From Vibrio superstes (GTDB lineage Bacteria; Pseudomonadota; Gammaproteobacteria; Enterobacterales; Vibrionaceae), in NCBI RefSeq assembly GCF_003569005.1, contig NZ_BCUR01000001.1:1493893-1557892 (forward strand): a stretch of 64,000 bases of DNA, in the 5' to 3' direction. A program made the translations under genes and the position numbers. Below, in pieces: positions 35,049 through 44,620 of this stretch (positions are counted from its first letter, which is position 1; every line of letters starts with the position of its first letter). Under the pieces are notes generated by a model. The model searched no databases and was not told where the DNA came from. It saw nothing but the letters and a program-made list of their open reading frames with translations.

Positions 35049-35813
35049 ATGAATCAAAGAAAACAGGGGCGCCGAACAGCAGAAGAAGCTGAGCGTACGA
35101 AACTAAAAATACTGACGAGCGCGGCTTTCCTTTTTTGTGAAAAGGGTTATAACCAGGTAACTATTCGCGATATTAGCGAGAAGGCCGGTGTTACTCATGG
35201 CTTGATTAGGCACTATTTTGGTGTGAAGAACCAAATATGGTCTGCAATTATCCAGAGTATTCATGAGTATATGAGTGACTACACAGATAAGCTTAACGAA
35301 GCCATTTCTGCGGATTTACCTATTCGACAACGCGTTTACCTGTTTTTGAGTTATTTGATGGGCTATATGCTTCGCAAACCTCAGATGATTCAAATCATGC
35401 TCGATTACATTCATCACCCTGAGAATGAGATTGAAGAGTTGGATAAACATCTTGGTGAAATGAGAAGTAATATCCAAAAACTTGTCGAAATGACGAATAC
35501 CTGCGCCCCAGATGTTGTGCGAGACGGTACTGTTAATTCGGATGTAGTGATGTGGCAATTCATGATTCATGCGGGTGGTGCAACGGCATTTAAGCCGTTT
35601 ATGGCGATCACTTGGCCAGGTAAAGATGAAGATGAATGCTTATTGGCACATTGGCGTCTATACGAACAGCAGATCGCTGTGGAATATCAGATCGAACCAC
35701 AGCATCGACTAGCAGCCACGAAACTGCAAGATGTCATTTTAGACATTCGGGTTATGGATGAAGAAACAGAAGCCATGTTTCAAAGTCATTTTACCGGTTG
35801 TGTACTGGACTAG
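35049..35813 (+). CDS. TetR/AcrR-family transcriptional regulator
   Basis: A 254-residue regulator. The N-terminal HTH is at residues ~17-63 (KILTSAAFLFCEKGYNQVTIRDISEKAGVTHGLIRHYFGVKNQIW), followed by an all-helical ligand domain. GGAG lies seven bases before this ATG; another ATG four bases upstream is out of frame. It is divergent from a two-adaptor RND pump operon, the classical layout for a local repressor lifted by a pump substrate. The C-terminal ~60 residues are longer than the shortest TetR proteins but not unusual. Confidence 0.9.
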   Translation: MNQRKQGRRTAEEAERTKLKILTSAAFLFCEKGYNQVTIRDISEKAGVTHGLIRHYFGVKNQIWSAIIQSIHEYMSDYTDKLNEAISADLPIRQRVYLFLSYLMGYMLRKPQMIQIMLDYIHHPENEIEELDKHLGEMRSNIQKLVEMTNTCAPDVVRDGTVNSDVVMWQFMIHAGGATAFKPFMAITWPGKDEDECLLAHWRLYEQQIAVEYQIEPQHRLAATKLQDVILDIRVMDEETEAMFQSHFTGCVLD

Positions 35814-36018
35814 AAGAGCGCTGATTTCATAGATACTTTAATGGATTGATAGCATAAGCACTTTGAGCATCTAAACTAATAATAAGTTTGGGTTCAGAGT
35901 TCTGCGTATCAAAACATTACTCCTCTTTTTATCTTGCCTTGCACCACTTGCCATATGGGCGTGGTGCTATGTATCTCCCTATTGGTGGACTCAGAACCTT
36001 ACCGCTATTCCATTTTTA

Positions 36019-36840
36019 ATGGTCATTATCTACCTGGCGCTGGCTTTATTCTTTGTCATGGCTAAGTGGCGTGCGTTGGCGGTTATGAATACAGCACTTG
36101 CTTTGTTGTTCTTGGTTCTCACTCCGACGAAGAGTGCGTTGAGTGGTTCAACTTGCAGTGACAGTGTCACTGTAATTCAGTATAACCTCGCTTTTGAAAA
36201 CACTAATCTGGAGCAATTTGTTGAGTATATTGAGACTACGCGCCCGGATTTAGTGGTGATGCAAGAGGTCTCCCCTCAGCACGGCCAGTTCTTCGATCGT
36301 TTATTTAAACTTTTTCCTTATCGTTATGGGGGACAAGCTAAGATAGGCTATCCATCAAATCAATTGATCTTAAGTCGCCAAACGCTCTACGGCATGTCGG
36401 TATATCGCACCCCAGATGGTCAAAATATCATTAGTGGGGTCTGGCAACCACGTCAAGGTATTGATGTGGGTATACTAGCGGCACATCCGCCATCCCCTCG
36501 AAATAAAACCCTTTGGTATAGAAGGGACGCCTTGATACGCACCGTTGAACATCTAGCGGCCTCGTCGGCAACACCAAGAAACATGGTAATCGGAGACTTT
36601 AACTTGTCTGCCTCAAACCACGCTTATAAAGCAAGGTTTAGTGAATACACTTCGATGCCAGTAGCTAGCTGGAAAGGGGTAAGGTCAGAGATTGAGCTTC
36701 CTGCGATGGCGATGGCTTCCATTGACCATTTGTGGGTAAAGTCTGATACGGCTGAGCAAATCACTTTGTGTTCAAGAGAGGCATTGTTAGAGATCTTTGG
36801 ATCAGATCACGTACCGATCAAGACTACTATTAGTTTTTAG
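36019..36840 (+). CDS. Endonuclease/exonuclease/phosphatase family protein, start uncertain
   Basis: A 273-residue EEP-fold protein from the first ATG. Core motifs: VIQYNLAFEN, LVVMQEV (metal-binding Glu), VIGDFNLSAS (Asp, Asn), SIDHLWV and GSDHVPI (catalytic Asp-His). Two membrane helices precede the domain, so it faces the periplasm. The same frame stays open upstream to 35881 and encodes a further hydrophobic stretch, LRIKTLLLFLSCLAPLAIWAWCY, typical of a first helix. No ATG, GTG or TTG lies there, only a CTG at 35902. The real protein may thus start at 35902 with a rare codon, or the original start may be mutated. No clear terminator follows. Confidence 0.82.
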   Translation: MVIIYLALALFFVMAKWRALAVMNTALALLFLVLTPTKSALSGSTCSDSVTVIQYNLAFENTNLEQFVEYIETTRPDLVVMQEVSPQHGQFFDRLFKLFPYRYGGQAKIGYPSNQLILSRQTLYGMSVYRTPDGQNIISGVWQPRQGIDVGILAAHPPSPRNKTLWYRRDALIRTVEHLAASSATPRNMVIGDFNLSASNHAYKARFSEYTSMPVASWKGVRSEIELPAMAMASIDHLWVKSDTAEQITLCSREALLEIFGSDHVPIKTTISF

Positions 36841-37100
36841 TCCTCACTATTTCTTCAATTAGCAGTTTGGATAATGTGTGCTGTTGATTGAGTATGCCTT
36901 TTTGTAACGCAAAATGAGTAGTTTTTGGTTTCATGAATAAGTGCTCAGAGCCGGTATTGATGCTGCATATACATCAAGGTAAAGATTTATTACAGAACTA
37001 TGAATGTATGATCTGCCTCACATTTAGGTAGGTGCTAAACATCAAAATTCGATGTTAGTATTCGATTAAATAATACAATACGACATAGAGTTGAACCCTC

Positions 37101-38057
37101 ATGATGAATACAAAGACCCTTAGTGTTGCAACTAGCAAGAAATTTGCTTTAAGCACAATTGCTACTTTCGCTGTAGCACTAACCATCAGTGCAGGTGCAC
37201 AAGCTGAAACGAAAGCACCTTCTGATAAATTTGATCTTCTTGGCTGGACTATCAGCGTACCAGTGGATTCAAATAACGATGGTAAATCTGACCAAATCAA
37301 GGAGAAAGAGTTAGCGGGTGGCTACTCAGATGCTGAATTCTTCTACCTAGATGAAGACGGTGGCATGGTATTTAAAGCACCCATTGCTGGCGCTAAGACA
37401 TCTAAGAACACCACTTACACTCGTTCTGAGCTTCGTGAGATGAACCGCCGTGGTAACACTGCTTATAAGACTAAGGGTGTTAACGGTAACAACTGGGTAT
37501 TCTCTAGTGCACCGCAAGCAGACCTAAAAGCAGCCGCTGGTGTTGACGGTACGCTAGAAGCAACTTTGAAAGTTGACCACGTAACCACTACTGGTGAAAA
37601 CTGGCAGGTAGGCCGTGTGATCGTAGGCCAGATCCATGCAAACAACGACGAGCCAATTCGTCTTTACTACAGAAAACTGCCTCAGCATGAAACAGGTTCT
37701 ATCTACTTTGCACATGAACCACGCAAAAACTTTGGAGATGAAACTTGGCACGACATGATTGGCAACTCACTTCCAAACTATTGGAACCAAGACGCTACTC
37801 CAGCAGAGCCTAAAGACGGCATCAAGCTCGGCGAAGTATTTAGCTACCGCATCAACGTAACGGGTAACGAGCTAACGGCGACTATCATGCGTGAAGGTAA
37901 AGACGACATCGTTAAAACAGTAGACATGTCTAAGAGTGGCTACGACGAAGGTGGTCAGTACATGTACTTCAAAGCTGGTGTATACAACCAAAACAAATCA
38001 GGTAAGCCAGACGACTATGTTCAAGCGACGTTTTACGATCTAAACGTGACTCACTAA
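37101..38057 (+). CDS. Secreted alginate lyase, PL7
   Basis: A 318-residue single-domain PL7 lyase with a long Sec signal peptide, cleaved near AQA-E (residue 35). Signature motifs: RSELR at 108-112, QIH at 177-179 and a C-terminal YMYFKAGVYNQN. It is closest in this window to the PL7 domain of the CBM32 lyase (same NGNNWVFSSAPQADLKAAAGVDG block), so the two are likely paralogues. Here the binding domain and linker are absent. Expected role: freely secreted endo-lyase. The Shine-Dalgarno is weak; a TAATACAATACGACAT element at 37071-37086 resembles the operators of the other lyase genes. It lies 10 kb from the main lyase cluster. Confidence 0.92.
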   Translation: MMNTKTLSVATSKKFALSTIATFAVALTISAGAQAETKAPSDKFDLLGWTISVPVDSNNDGKSDQIKEKELAGGYSDAEFFYLDEDGGMVFKAPIAGAKTSKNTTYTRSELREMNRRGNTAYKTKGVNGNNWVFSSAPQADLKAAAGVDGTLEATLKVDHVTTTGENWQVGRVIVGQIHANNDEPIRLYYRKLPQHETGSIYFAHEPRKNFGDETWHDMIGNSLPNYWNQDATPAEPKDGIKLGEVFSYRINVTGNELTATIMREGKDDIVKTVDMSKSGYDEGGQYMYFKAGVYNQNKSGKPDDYVQATFYDLNVTH

Positions 38058-38079
38058 TCTTCAATTTTGAGTCAAAGCG

Positions 38080-38107
38080 GGCCACTTCAATTAGAAGTGG
38101 CTTTTTT
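38080..38107 (+). terminator. Intrinsic terminator after the PL7 gene
   Basis: GCCACTTC-AATTA-GAAGTGGC with a T6 tail. Confidence 0.85.
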
Positions 38108-38312
38108 GCTTTTTGGGATTAGGTTAAGCGTTCCATGTTGCCTGTCCTCGTAACTAAAGACATGGTTGAACCTGATGCTTGCTGTCATCATCAGGGTTAG
38201 AAATAATGTGGAGTTATTGCCGCTTACGATAAGTAAATAGCACGATTCTTACCACGAACTGCATAAAACCCATTCCCGTTTCAATAGATCGCAACAGCAC
38301 CAAGTTTTTACT

Positions 38313-39677
38313 TTAATTATCCGAATGTTCAGTGCGATGAGTAACCAAGGTTTGAGCGTTAATGAAGTCTTGGAATACTCGATCTTGTGTTAATTGTTGA
38401 TTACCTTCATCAATCAACAAATCTACATCCTTATTGACCAATTTGAAATCTGTACGAATTTGATTAAGAGAGAACCGAGCATCGCTACTCATAGTCTTGT
38501 TAAAACTGATTTCAATAAAATAAGGAGTGGCCACTTCTCCATGAATAGATGCATCTGAAGCCCATTCGTCCATAGCTTCAATCATCAAATCTTTGGTCGA
38601 ATCATTGTATCTATGCAGTTGTATATCAGTAATGGCATCCACGGTCTGTTTTATTGATGGTGGCTCTACACTGTTTGCAATGCCAATATCTGGATTTGTG
38701 GAGGCATCGACGGAGATAATCACCAATGGCTTTATTTTACCTTGTTGATTTCTAGGCATGAGGCGATGCGATTCATTCTGTCTCAGATATTCCATTATCT
38801 CATAGATAGCCAATAGCCCTAGGTTGTCAGTAATACCACCATCAGCAAGATGCAAATATTGGGTTTGCTCTTTGTCTCTGTAGTGTGCGATAGAGGCTTG
38901 AGCGTTTCTATTTCTATAGTTGGACGCATCAAATATTGGAGAGTGTTCGTTATGAATGACGCAATCATCTCTGTTTTCCAGCACTACAGGAGAAAATATA
39001 AGGGGTACAGCGGATGATGCAGCAACCGCGCTTGAAACCGAATAAGCGTTTAAATCAGAGCAAATTAAATCGAAGTATTCCTGAGTAAACGAGAAGCGAG
39101 TACCTGTCGAGATATCTGTGGCATTAATGATGATAAACGGTGCCTCTTCCTTTGGTATATCTGAAAAGGTGCTGTCATCAAATATATGGCTTTGATAATA
39201 ATTTTCAGCCTCTCGCGTGCGTGTTTTTTTAGAGAACCAGTGCACAGGAGATAAGACAATAGAGGTAAGATCATCGGTTACATCGTGGTAAAGAAAAGTC
39301 TCTTTGTAACTATCAAAGGTGCTTTCACCATGCACACCATAGTAGGCTGCGGTGAAACTACCACCAGATACAGAGCTGATAATATCAACTTCATCAAGGA
39401 GCCTTACGTCCTTACCATTGATATTGATATGCGTGTCGCGCAATCCTTCTAATACGCCATAAGACAATGCAGCGGCTCGAGTGCCACCTCCAGAAAATGA
39501 AAGTACTAACGTAACTTCATCGTTCGAATGTATGAAGTTTTCTACCTTATAAGCATCTTTGTTCGCATAGACTTTTTGCGTTTGGTTATATGCTTTGTTT
39601 CGGGCACTACAACCTAACAGCACTACAGACACAATAATTAACGACAGTAGTTTGTTGGTGTTGGTCATAATAAGCAT
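38313..39677 (-). CDS. Patatin-like phospholipase lipoprotein
   Basis: A 454-residue lipoprotein: lipobox LLGC near residue 23. The patatin domain has the oxyanion loop SFSGGGTRAAALSYGVLEGL, the nucleophile elbow ISSVSGGSFTAAYYG (catalytic Ser) and the Asp of the Ser-Asp dyad in LHLADGGITDNLGL. Expected activity: acyl hydrolase or phospholipase A acting at the periplasmic face of the membrane. A second start (39668) is possible; neither has a strong ribosome site. The gene lies just downstream of a gltS 3' remnant, with no partner genes. Confidence 0.88.
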   Translation of the reverse strand: MLIMTNTNKLLSLIIVSVVLLGCSARNKAYNQTQKVYANKDAYKVENFIHSNDEVTLVLSFSGGGTRAAALSYGVLEGLRDTHININGKDVRLLDEVDIISSVSGGSFTAAYYGVHGESTFDSYKETFLYHDVTDDLTSIVLSPVHWFSKKTRTREAENYYQSHIFDDSTFSDIPKEEAPFIIINATDISTGTRFSFTQEYFDLICSDLNAYSVSSAVAASSAVPLIFSPVVLENRDDCVIHNEHSPIFDASNYRNRNAQASIAHYRDKEQTQYLHLADGGITDNLGLLAIYEIMEYLRQNESHRLMPRNQQGKIKPLVIISVDASTNPDIGIANSVEPPSIKQTVDAITDIQLHRYNDSTKDLMIEAMDEWASDASIHGEVATPYFIEISFNKTMSSDARFSLNQIRTDFKLVNKDVDLLIDEGNQQLTQDRVFQDFINAQTLVTHRTEHSDN

Positions 39678-39702
39678 GCATTCATTGGTTTTTACTTATG
39701 CC

Positions 39703-39837
39703 CTACATCATTTTTAGGAAATAGGGGATGATTATGGCGTTGGCTAAATCGATGAAGAACGCACACACTAAAGGAACGATGATAAATGCTTGAGCAGAAT
39801 AACCGTATTTGTTTGTGATTGAGGATATATTCGCTAA
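39703..39837 (-). pseudogene. gltS: Remnant of the gltS sodium/glutamate symporter 3' end
   Basis: The minus strand encodes about 44 residues, ANISSITNKYGYSAQAF then IIVPLVCAFFIDLANAII, ending at a TAG. This matches the conserved C-terminus of GltS symporters (NM..T..YG.S..AF.VVPLVGAFFID..NA). A TGA lies directly upstream in the same frame, and there is no start codon or remaining membrane region. The rest of the gene appears deleted. The 260 bases upstream hold no further recognisable GltS sequence. Confidence 0.65.
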
Positions 39838-39871
39838 TCACGTTGAAAAGGCACGCGTTGTTTTAGGCGTA

Positions 39872-39907
39872 TACCAAAGAACAGCATAATTGTGCTGTTC
39901 TTTGGTA
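39872..39907. repeat. Perfect 15-bp inverted repeat
   Basis: TACCAAAGAACAGCA and TGCTGTTCTTTGGTA flank a 6-base loop. It lies downstream of the second RND operon on that operon's strand, but no T-run follows, so terminator activity is uncertain. Confidence 0.6.
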
Positions 39908-40098
39908 AAGAATGAACTGAGATTGAGTTTGTTCCCGTCAAATTCCATTGTTTCGCCCAGATTAGAAATGTTGTTTTTAGCGGTAACTGATGAGTTGAAC
40001 CGTCCAAGCGAATAGCTTGGTCTTGGATTTCTTCGACTATTGATAACAATGAGTTCAGGATGACCGTACGATGTTCTCCGCCGGTCATCCGATTAAGG

Positions 40099-41553
40099 TT
40101 AAGCCTTTGGCGCTACGCTCCAATCTCCCCCCAGTGCTTTGTAGACTGCAATGGTGCTATTAGCTGATTGAAGTTTGGCCGCGACCTGGCGATCTTGAAT
40201 GACACGCTGTTGTCTCTGTGCATCAAGAACGGACAAGTGATCGATTAGACCCGCTTTATAAAGAGACTTGGCTTTGGATACAGCGTTATCTGTTGCTTCC
40301 ACCGCTTCGTTAAGTTGGGTTTGGTTTTGTTGGCTACGACCATAGGCAAACAATGCAGAATCGACCTCAGCAAACGCTGAATCGACCGTGAATTGGTAGG
40401 TCATGGCCGCGGATTTAAAGCGCGCTTCGTTGAGCTCAACCATGGCTTTTCCTCTACCGCCATCAAACACATTCCAGCTGACGCCAACGGCTCCAGCCCA
40501 ACCAAATGAGTCACTGCTGAATAGGTCATCGAAGCTGCTAGCTGATACGCCCGGAGTGCCGGTTAAGAAGAACTTTGGATACCGGTTAGCTACACTGGCT
40601 GCCAACTCCTCATTTACCGCAGCCATTTCCCTTTCTGCAATCCTAATATCCGGTCTGCGCTTTAACAGATCAGAGGGAAGACCAACCGGGATGAGAGCTG
40701 ATAGTTCAGGCAACTGTGTATCATCTGACAAGCGCACATCAATCTGGGTGAGTGGTTCACCAAGCAAGATAGCCAGTCTATGCTTGTGTACTTGCTCCGC
40801 AATCTCAAGTTGCGGAATAATGGATTTCGTGGCCGCCAGCATAGCCTTAGCTTGCGCGTAATCCATCTCCGAACCGTAGCCAGATGCGACCACTCTTTCG
40901 ACCAACTTTAGTGTTTTTTCTTGATCTTCAATGTTGCGCATAGCAAGTAGTTTGCGCTCTCTGGCACCACGATACTGAACATAGTTATGTACTAAATCCG
41001 CCGTAATGAGAGTGGTGAGCCCGCTTTGATATATTTCCGCTTGCTCTACGCGTATTGAAGCAGCGTTAGCTTGGCGGTCTATGCGCCCAAACAGGTCCAA
41101 CTCCCAGTTAATAGACCCACCAACAAAACCACCATCATGTTGATTATCCAGAAGAGTCACAGAGCCCCCTCCAGGTACATCGATAGGGTTTAGTGCAGGC
41201 CCCAACAGTGAGTCGTTCTTACTTAGCTGATAGTTGTAGTAACCGCCACCAATACTGACTGTCGGTACCTTGAAGGATTCGATGGCCTTCTTGTAGGAGT
41301 CCGCCATCTTGATGCGCTGTGCAGCAACCTTTAAGGGGATGTTTTGTTGCTGAGCGTCAATCACCATCTGGTTTAGTGTCGGGTCATTGAATTGCTTCCA
41401 CCAATATTCTGAATCTACGCTGGCGTCACTACCTGCATATAGGTAGGTTTGTGCCATAGTGGTTTCAGGCTCTTGGTAATCGGGACCGACGGCACAACCT
41501 GCAATTAACAATGCAAACGCAATCGGGGTAAGTTTTTGTATTAGTTTCATCAA
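40099..41553 (-). CDS. RND outer-membrane channel lipoprotein (NodT/OprM family)
   Basis: A 484-residue outer-membrane efflux protein with lipobox IAGC and the usual CAVGPDYQEPE after it. Two repeated OEP domains have long amphipathic helices (SINWELDLFGRIDRQANAAS and VSWNVFDGGRGKAMVEL). LPSDLLKRRPDIRIAEREM is a family hallmark. It forms the trimeric channel of a tripartite pump. It is the last gene of the adaptor-permease-channel operon, starting eight bases after the permease stop. This system, unlike the one at 29.7-34.9 kb, carries its own outer-membrane partner. Confidence 0.92.
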   Translation of the reverse strand: MMKLIQKLTPIAFALLIAGCAVGPDYQEPETTMAQTYLYAGSDASVDSEYWWKQFNDPTLNQMVIDAQQQNIPLKVAAQRIKMADSYKKAIESFKVPTVSIGGGYYNYQLSKNDSLLGPALNPIDVPGGGSVTLLDNQHDGGFVGGSINWELDLFGRIDRQANAASIRVEQAEIYQSGLTTLITADLVHNYVQYRGARERKLLAMRNIEDQEKTLKLVERVVASGYGSEMDYAQAKAMLAATKSIIPQLEIAEQVHKHRLAILLGEPLTQIDVRLSDDTQLPELSALIPVGLPSDLLKRRPDIRIAEREMAAVNEELAASVANRYPKFFLTGTPGVSASSFDDLFSSDSFGWAGAVGVSWNVFDGGRGKAMVELNEARFKSAAMTYQFTVDSAFAEVDSALFAYGRSQQNQTQLNEAVEATDNAVSKAKSLYKAGLIDHLSVLDAQRQQRVIQDRQVAAKLQSANSTIAVYKALGGDWSVAPKA

Positions 41554-41561
41554 AATATCCC

Positions 41562-44500
41562 TTATGCCATCTCTGTGCTGGTTTCTTGAGTCGGTTGTTT
41601 TTCTTTGTATGCCAGTTTATACATGGCCGGCATCACCATCAGTGACAGAACCGTTGCAGCCGCAAGACCGCCAATAATGGTCGCTGCCATCTGGTCGAAC
41701 AATAAGTCACTTAATAGTGGAATCATGCCCAACGCGGTCGTCAATGCGCCCATGGAAATTGCCATGGTACGGTTCATAGTGGCTTCTTTAATTGCATCTG
41801 AAAGCTCAAGGCCGTTACGTCTTTCAAGCTCGATTTGATCCATCAGCACTATGCCGTTCTTGATGATCATACCGGTAAGGGTGATAGCGCCAATCAAGGC
41901 CATAAAACCAAACGGTTTGTCCAACAAAAGCAAAGAGAAGGTTGCACCTGTTGCCGCAAGAGGCAGGGTGGTGTAGATAATGGCGGTTTGTTTAAAGCCA
42001 TTAAACATCGCAATCATGATGATGGTCATTATGACCAATGCCTTTGGCAGTTGTTTCATGATGTCGACCACGGCCTTGTTCTCATCGTAATACTCGCCAC
42101 CCCATTCCATGCTGTAGCCAGGAGGAAGGTAGATGTCTTCTATCTGATCTTTAAGTGCATTGCGTACGTTTGCAGGAGTCGTAGAACGAGATACCGCAGC
42201 CTGTGCCGTAATGGTTTTAACTCTGTCTCGACGCCAGATCATGCTCTCTTCGTTTTCAAGCTCGAAGCCATCGATAACCTGGCCTAGAGGCACAGAGTGC
42301 AAACCCAGTAGCGATTTCACTGACAAAGTTTCTAGTGAAGACATATCTTGGTTAGAGCCACGCAGCTGAATCGGAATTAACTCATCATTCAAATTCATGC
42401 GACCAAGTGGCATGCCGTTGGTACCGCGTTTCATGGCAAAGGCAATGTCTGCACGGTTAATGCCAGCACGTAGGGCTTTATCTTGATTGATAATGGGGAT
42501 GAGCGTTTTGCTTTGTTGGCGCCAGTCATCACGCACGTATTTGGCATCAGGGTTGCGAGCAAAAATAGCTTTGGCTTCGTTTGCAAGTTGATGCAGTACC
42601 TCTTCATCTGGACCAGAGAAACGTGCCTCTACAGCATATTTATCTGAAGTGGCTAGCTTGAGGGCTCTGAATCTTGGCTCTGCGTTACTGAAGTTCTCTG
42701 CCAGCCATTTGTCTCCGCGCTCTACGAGAGCATCAATGGCAAAGTAGTCGGTAGCATTGATCAAGATTTGACCATAAGCTGGGTCTAGTGGCTCAGGCTC
42801 TACGGTTACCGAGAACCTTGGAGCACTTGCACCCACCGAACTAGAGATACTTTCTACCTCAGGTTGTGCCAATAACCATTGCTCGATCTCTTTCATGTCA
42901 CTAGAGGTCTGCTCTATCTTGGCCCCATTAGGAAGCCAGTAATCCAAGAACACAATGGGACGGTCTGATTGAGGTATGAAGTTGATTGCAATATAAGGAA
43001 CACACACCGCTGTAGCCACAATCAAAGGAATTAGGGTGGTCAGTGTTTTAATTGGGTTATCAACAATGGCATTGATGATTTTGCTATACAGTGGATTTCT
43101 TTGATCTGCGCCTTTCTTACTTGGCTTCAAGAACATCCAACACATTAATGCGGTTAAGGTCATTGCGATCAGCCAAGAAAGCAATAGAGATGAAGCGATA
43201 ATGCTAAAAACCGACCCTGCGAATTCGGCTGCATCGGTTTTTGAAAACAGCACAGGGCTTGAACCCATGATAGCGATGACGGTCGCACCAAGTAGGGGAA
43301 CCGCGGTTTCTTTCACTGAATCTATTGCGGCTTTGGTTCGTTCAATACCCTTGTTCATTTTGGACTGCATCATATCGGTAATCACGATGGCGTTGTCTAC
43401 TAACATCCCCAAAGCAAGAATGAAGGTACCAAGAGAGACTCGATGCAGGTTTATTCCCATGACGTTCATGAAGATTAACGTCAGCAAGATGGTGATCATT
43501 AGAGATGCGCCAACTATGCTGGCACTCTTGAACCCCATAAAGATCAGTAGCACGACAAATACAATCGCAATACTCTCCATGAGATTCACCACGAAGTCAT
43601 CGATGGCGATCTGTACCTGTTCTGGTTGATAAGCCACGGTAGAGATGTCCACACCCAGTGGCAGTTCGGCTTGATAATCGCTAATGATGGTATTGATCGT
43701 ATCACCAAGCGATACCACATTGATGCCGTCTACAGGGCTCACCGCAAGCGTGACGGAAGGTTCGCCATTGAAGCGATTTTCAGTCAGGGCCGGGGTTTGG
43801 TAACCCATGGTTACATCAGCGATGTCGCCAAGGCGGATCATGCCGGTACCCAGCTTGCTTATGCCGCCTTGAATGACCAGATTCTTGATGTCTGCGAGTG
43901 ATTTAAACTCGCTGGTTTGCTGGACTCGAATTCGCTCTTGGTCAGCAGCAAATTGCCCTGCTTCAAAGGTCATATTTTGAGTATTGAGCTGGCTCCAAAC
44001 TTGAGCAACGGATAGGCCATATTGCGCTAAGCGCTCATCCGGCATATCGATATTGACTACGCGAGGTTGAACCCCATGAAGCTCAATTTTCTTGATGCCC
44101 GAAACCGTCTTGATGCGGCGTTGTAGTTCTTCTGCATATTGGCGCAGTTCTTCTGGAGCGGCGTCGGTACTGTGAATAGCAAACAACATGCCATACACCT
44201 CAGAAAACTCATCTTGAATGACTGAGATTTGAGCATTCAATGGCAGTTGCAGTTTCACGTCAGAGACCTTACGACGAAGCAAGTCCCACTGTTGAGGAAG
44301 CTCTGTCGAGTTTAAGCTCTCTTTAAGATCCACAAACACCATTGAGATACCAGGACGAGACAATGAACGTAAGCGATTAAGCTGTGCCATCTCTTGTAGT
44401 TTTGTTTCAACGGTATCGGTAACTTGTTGTTCCACTTCTTCAGCACTGGCGCCAGGGTAAAGTGTGACCACCACTGCCGTTTTAACGGTGAACGTGGGGT

Positions 44501-44612
44501 CTTCCAGTTTTCCTAAATCAAAGTAGGAATAGAGGCCTGCAATAATACTCAGCACTGTAAAAAACAGCACAAAGGTTCGTTGTCTGATGGCAAATTCGGC
44601 TAGATTAATCAT
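41562..44612 (-). CDS. RND efflux permease (second system)
   Basis: A 1016-residue RND pump, the same length as the one at 29.7-32.8 kb, with the same family traits but clearly different sequence. N-terminus LAEFAIRQRTFVLFFTVLSIIAGLYSYFDLG, the ALGMLVDNAIVITDM helix with the proton-relay Asp, and GMIIKNGIVLMDQIE in the second half. Inner-membrane proton-driven exporter. It is encoded between its adaptor and its outer-membrane channel and ordered for a complete tripartite pump. Control is likely by the LysR gene immediately upstream. Confidence 0.92.
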   Translation of the reverse strand: MINLAEFAIRQRTFVLFFTVLSIIAGLYSYFDLGKLEDPTFTVKTAVVVTLYPGASAEEVEQQVTDTVETKLQEMAQLNRLRSLSRPGISMVFVDLKESLNSTELPQQWDLLRRKVSDVKLQLPLNAQISVIQDEFSEVYGMLFAIHSTDAAPEELRQYAEELQRRIKTVSGIKKIELHGVQPRVVNIDMPDERLAQYGLSVAQVWSQLNTQNMTFEAGQFAADQERIRVQQTSEFKSLADIKNLVIQGGISKLGTGMIRLGDIADVTMGYQTPALTENRFNGEPSVTLAVSPVDGINVVSLGDTINTIISDYQAELPLGVDISTVAYQPEQVQIAIDDFVVNLMESIAIVFVVLLIFMGFKSASIVGASLMITILLTLIFMNVMGINLHRVSLGTFILALGMLVDNAIVITDMMQSKMNKGIERTKAAIDSVKETAVPLLGATVIAIMGSSPVLFSKTDAAEFAGSVFSIIASSLLLSWLIAMTLTALMCWMFLKPSKKGADQRNPLYSKIINAIVDNPIKTLTTLIPLIVATAVCVPYIAINFIPQSDRPIVFLDYWLPNGAKIEQTSSDMKEIEQWLLAQPEVESISSSVGASAPRFSVTVEPEPLDPAYGQILINATDYFAIDALVERGDKWLAENFSNAEPRFRALKLATSDKYAVEARFSGPDEEVLHQLANEAKAIFARNPDAKYVRDDWRQQSKTLIPIINQDKALRAGINRADIAFAMKRGTNGMPLGRMNLNDELIPIQLRGSNQDMSSLETLSVKSLLGLHSVPLGQVIDGFELENEESMIWRRDRVKTITAQAAVSRSTTPANVRNALKDQIEDIYLPPGYSMEWGGEYYDENKAVVDIMKQLPKALVIMTIIMIAMFNGFKQTAIIYTTLPLAATGATFSLLLLDKPFGFMALIGAITLTGMIIKNGIVLMDQIELERRNGLELSDAIKEATMNRTMAISMGALTTALGMIPLLSDLLFDQMAATIIGGLAAATVLSLMVMPAMYKLAYKEKQPTQETSTEMA

Positions 44613-44620
44613 TGCTGTTC

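Noticed and set aside
39872..39907. Intrinsic terminator of the second RND operon
   Set aside because: The stem is perfect but no T-run follows on either strand, so it is kept only as an inverted repeat.
39834..40088. 84-codon minus-strand frame after the RND channel gene
   Set aside because: It crosses a perfect inverted repeat, has no ribosome site and no recognisable domain; treated as part of the degenerate tract.
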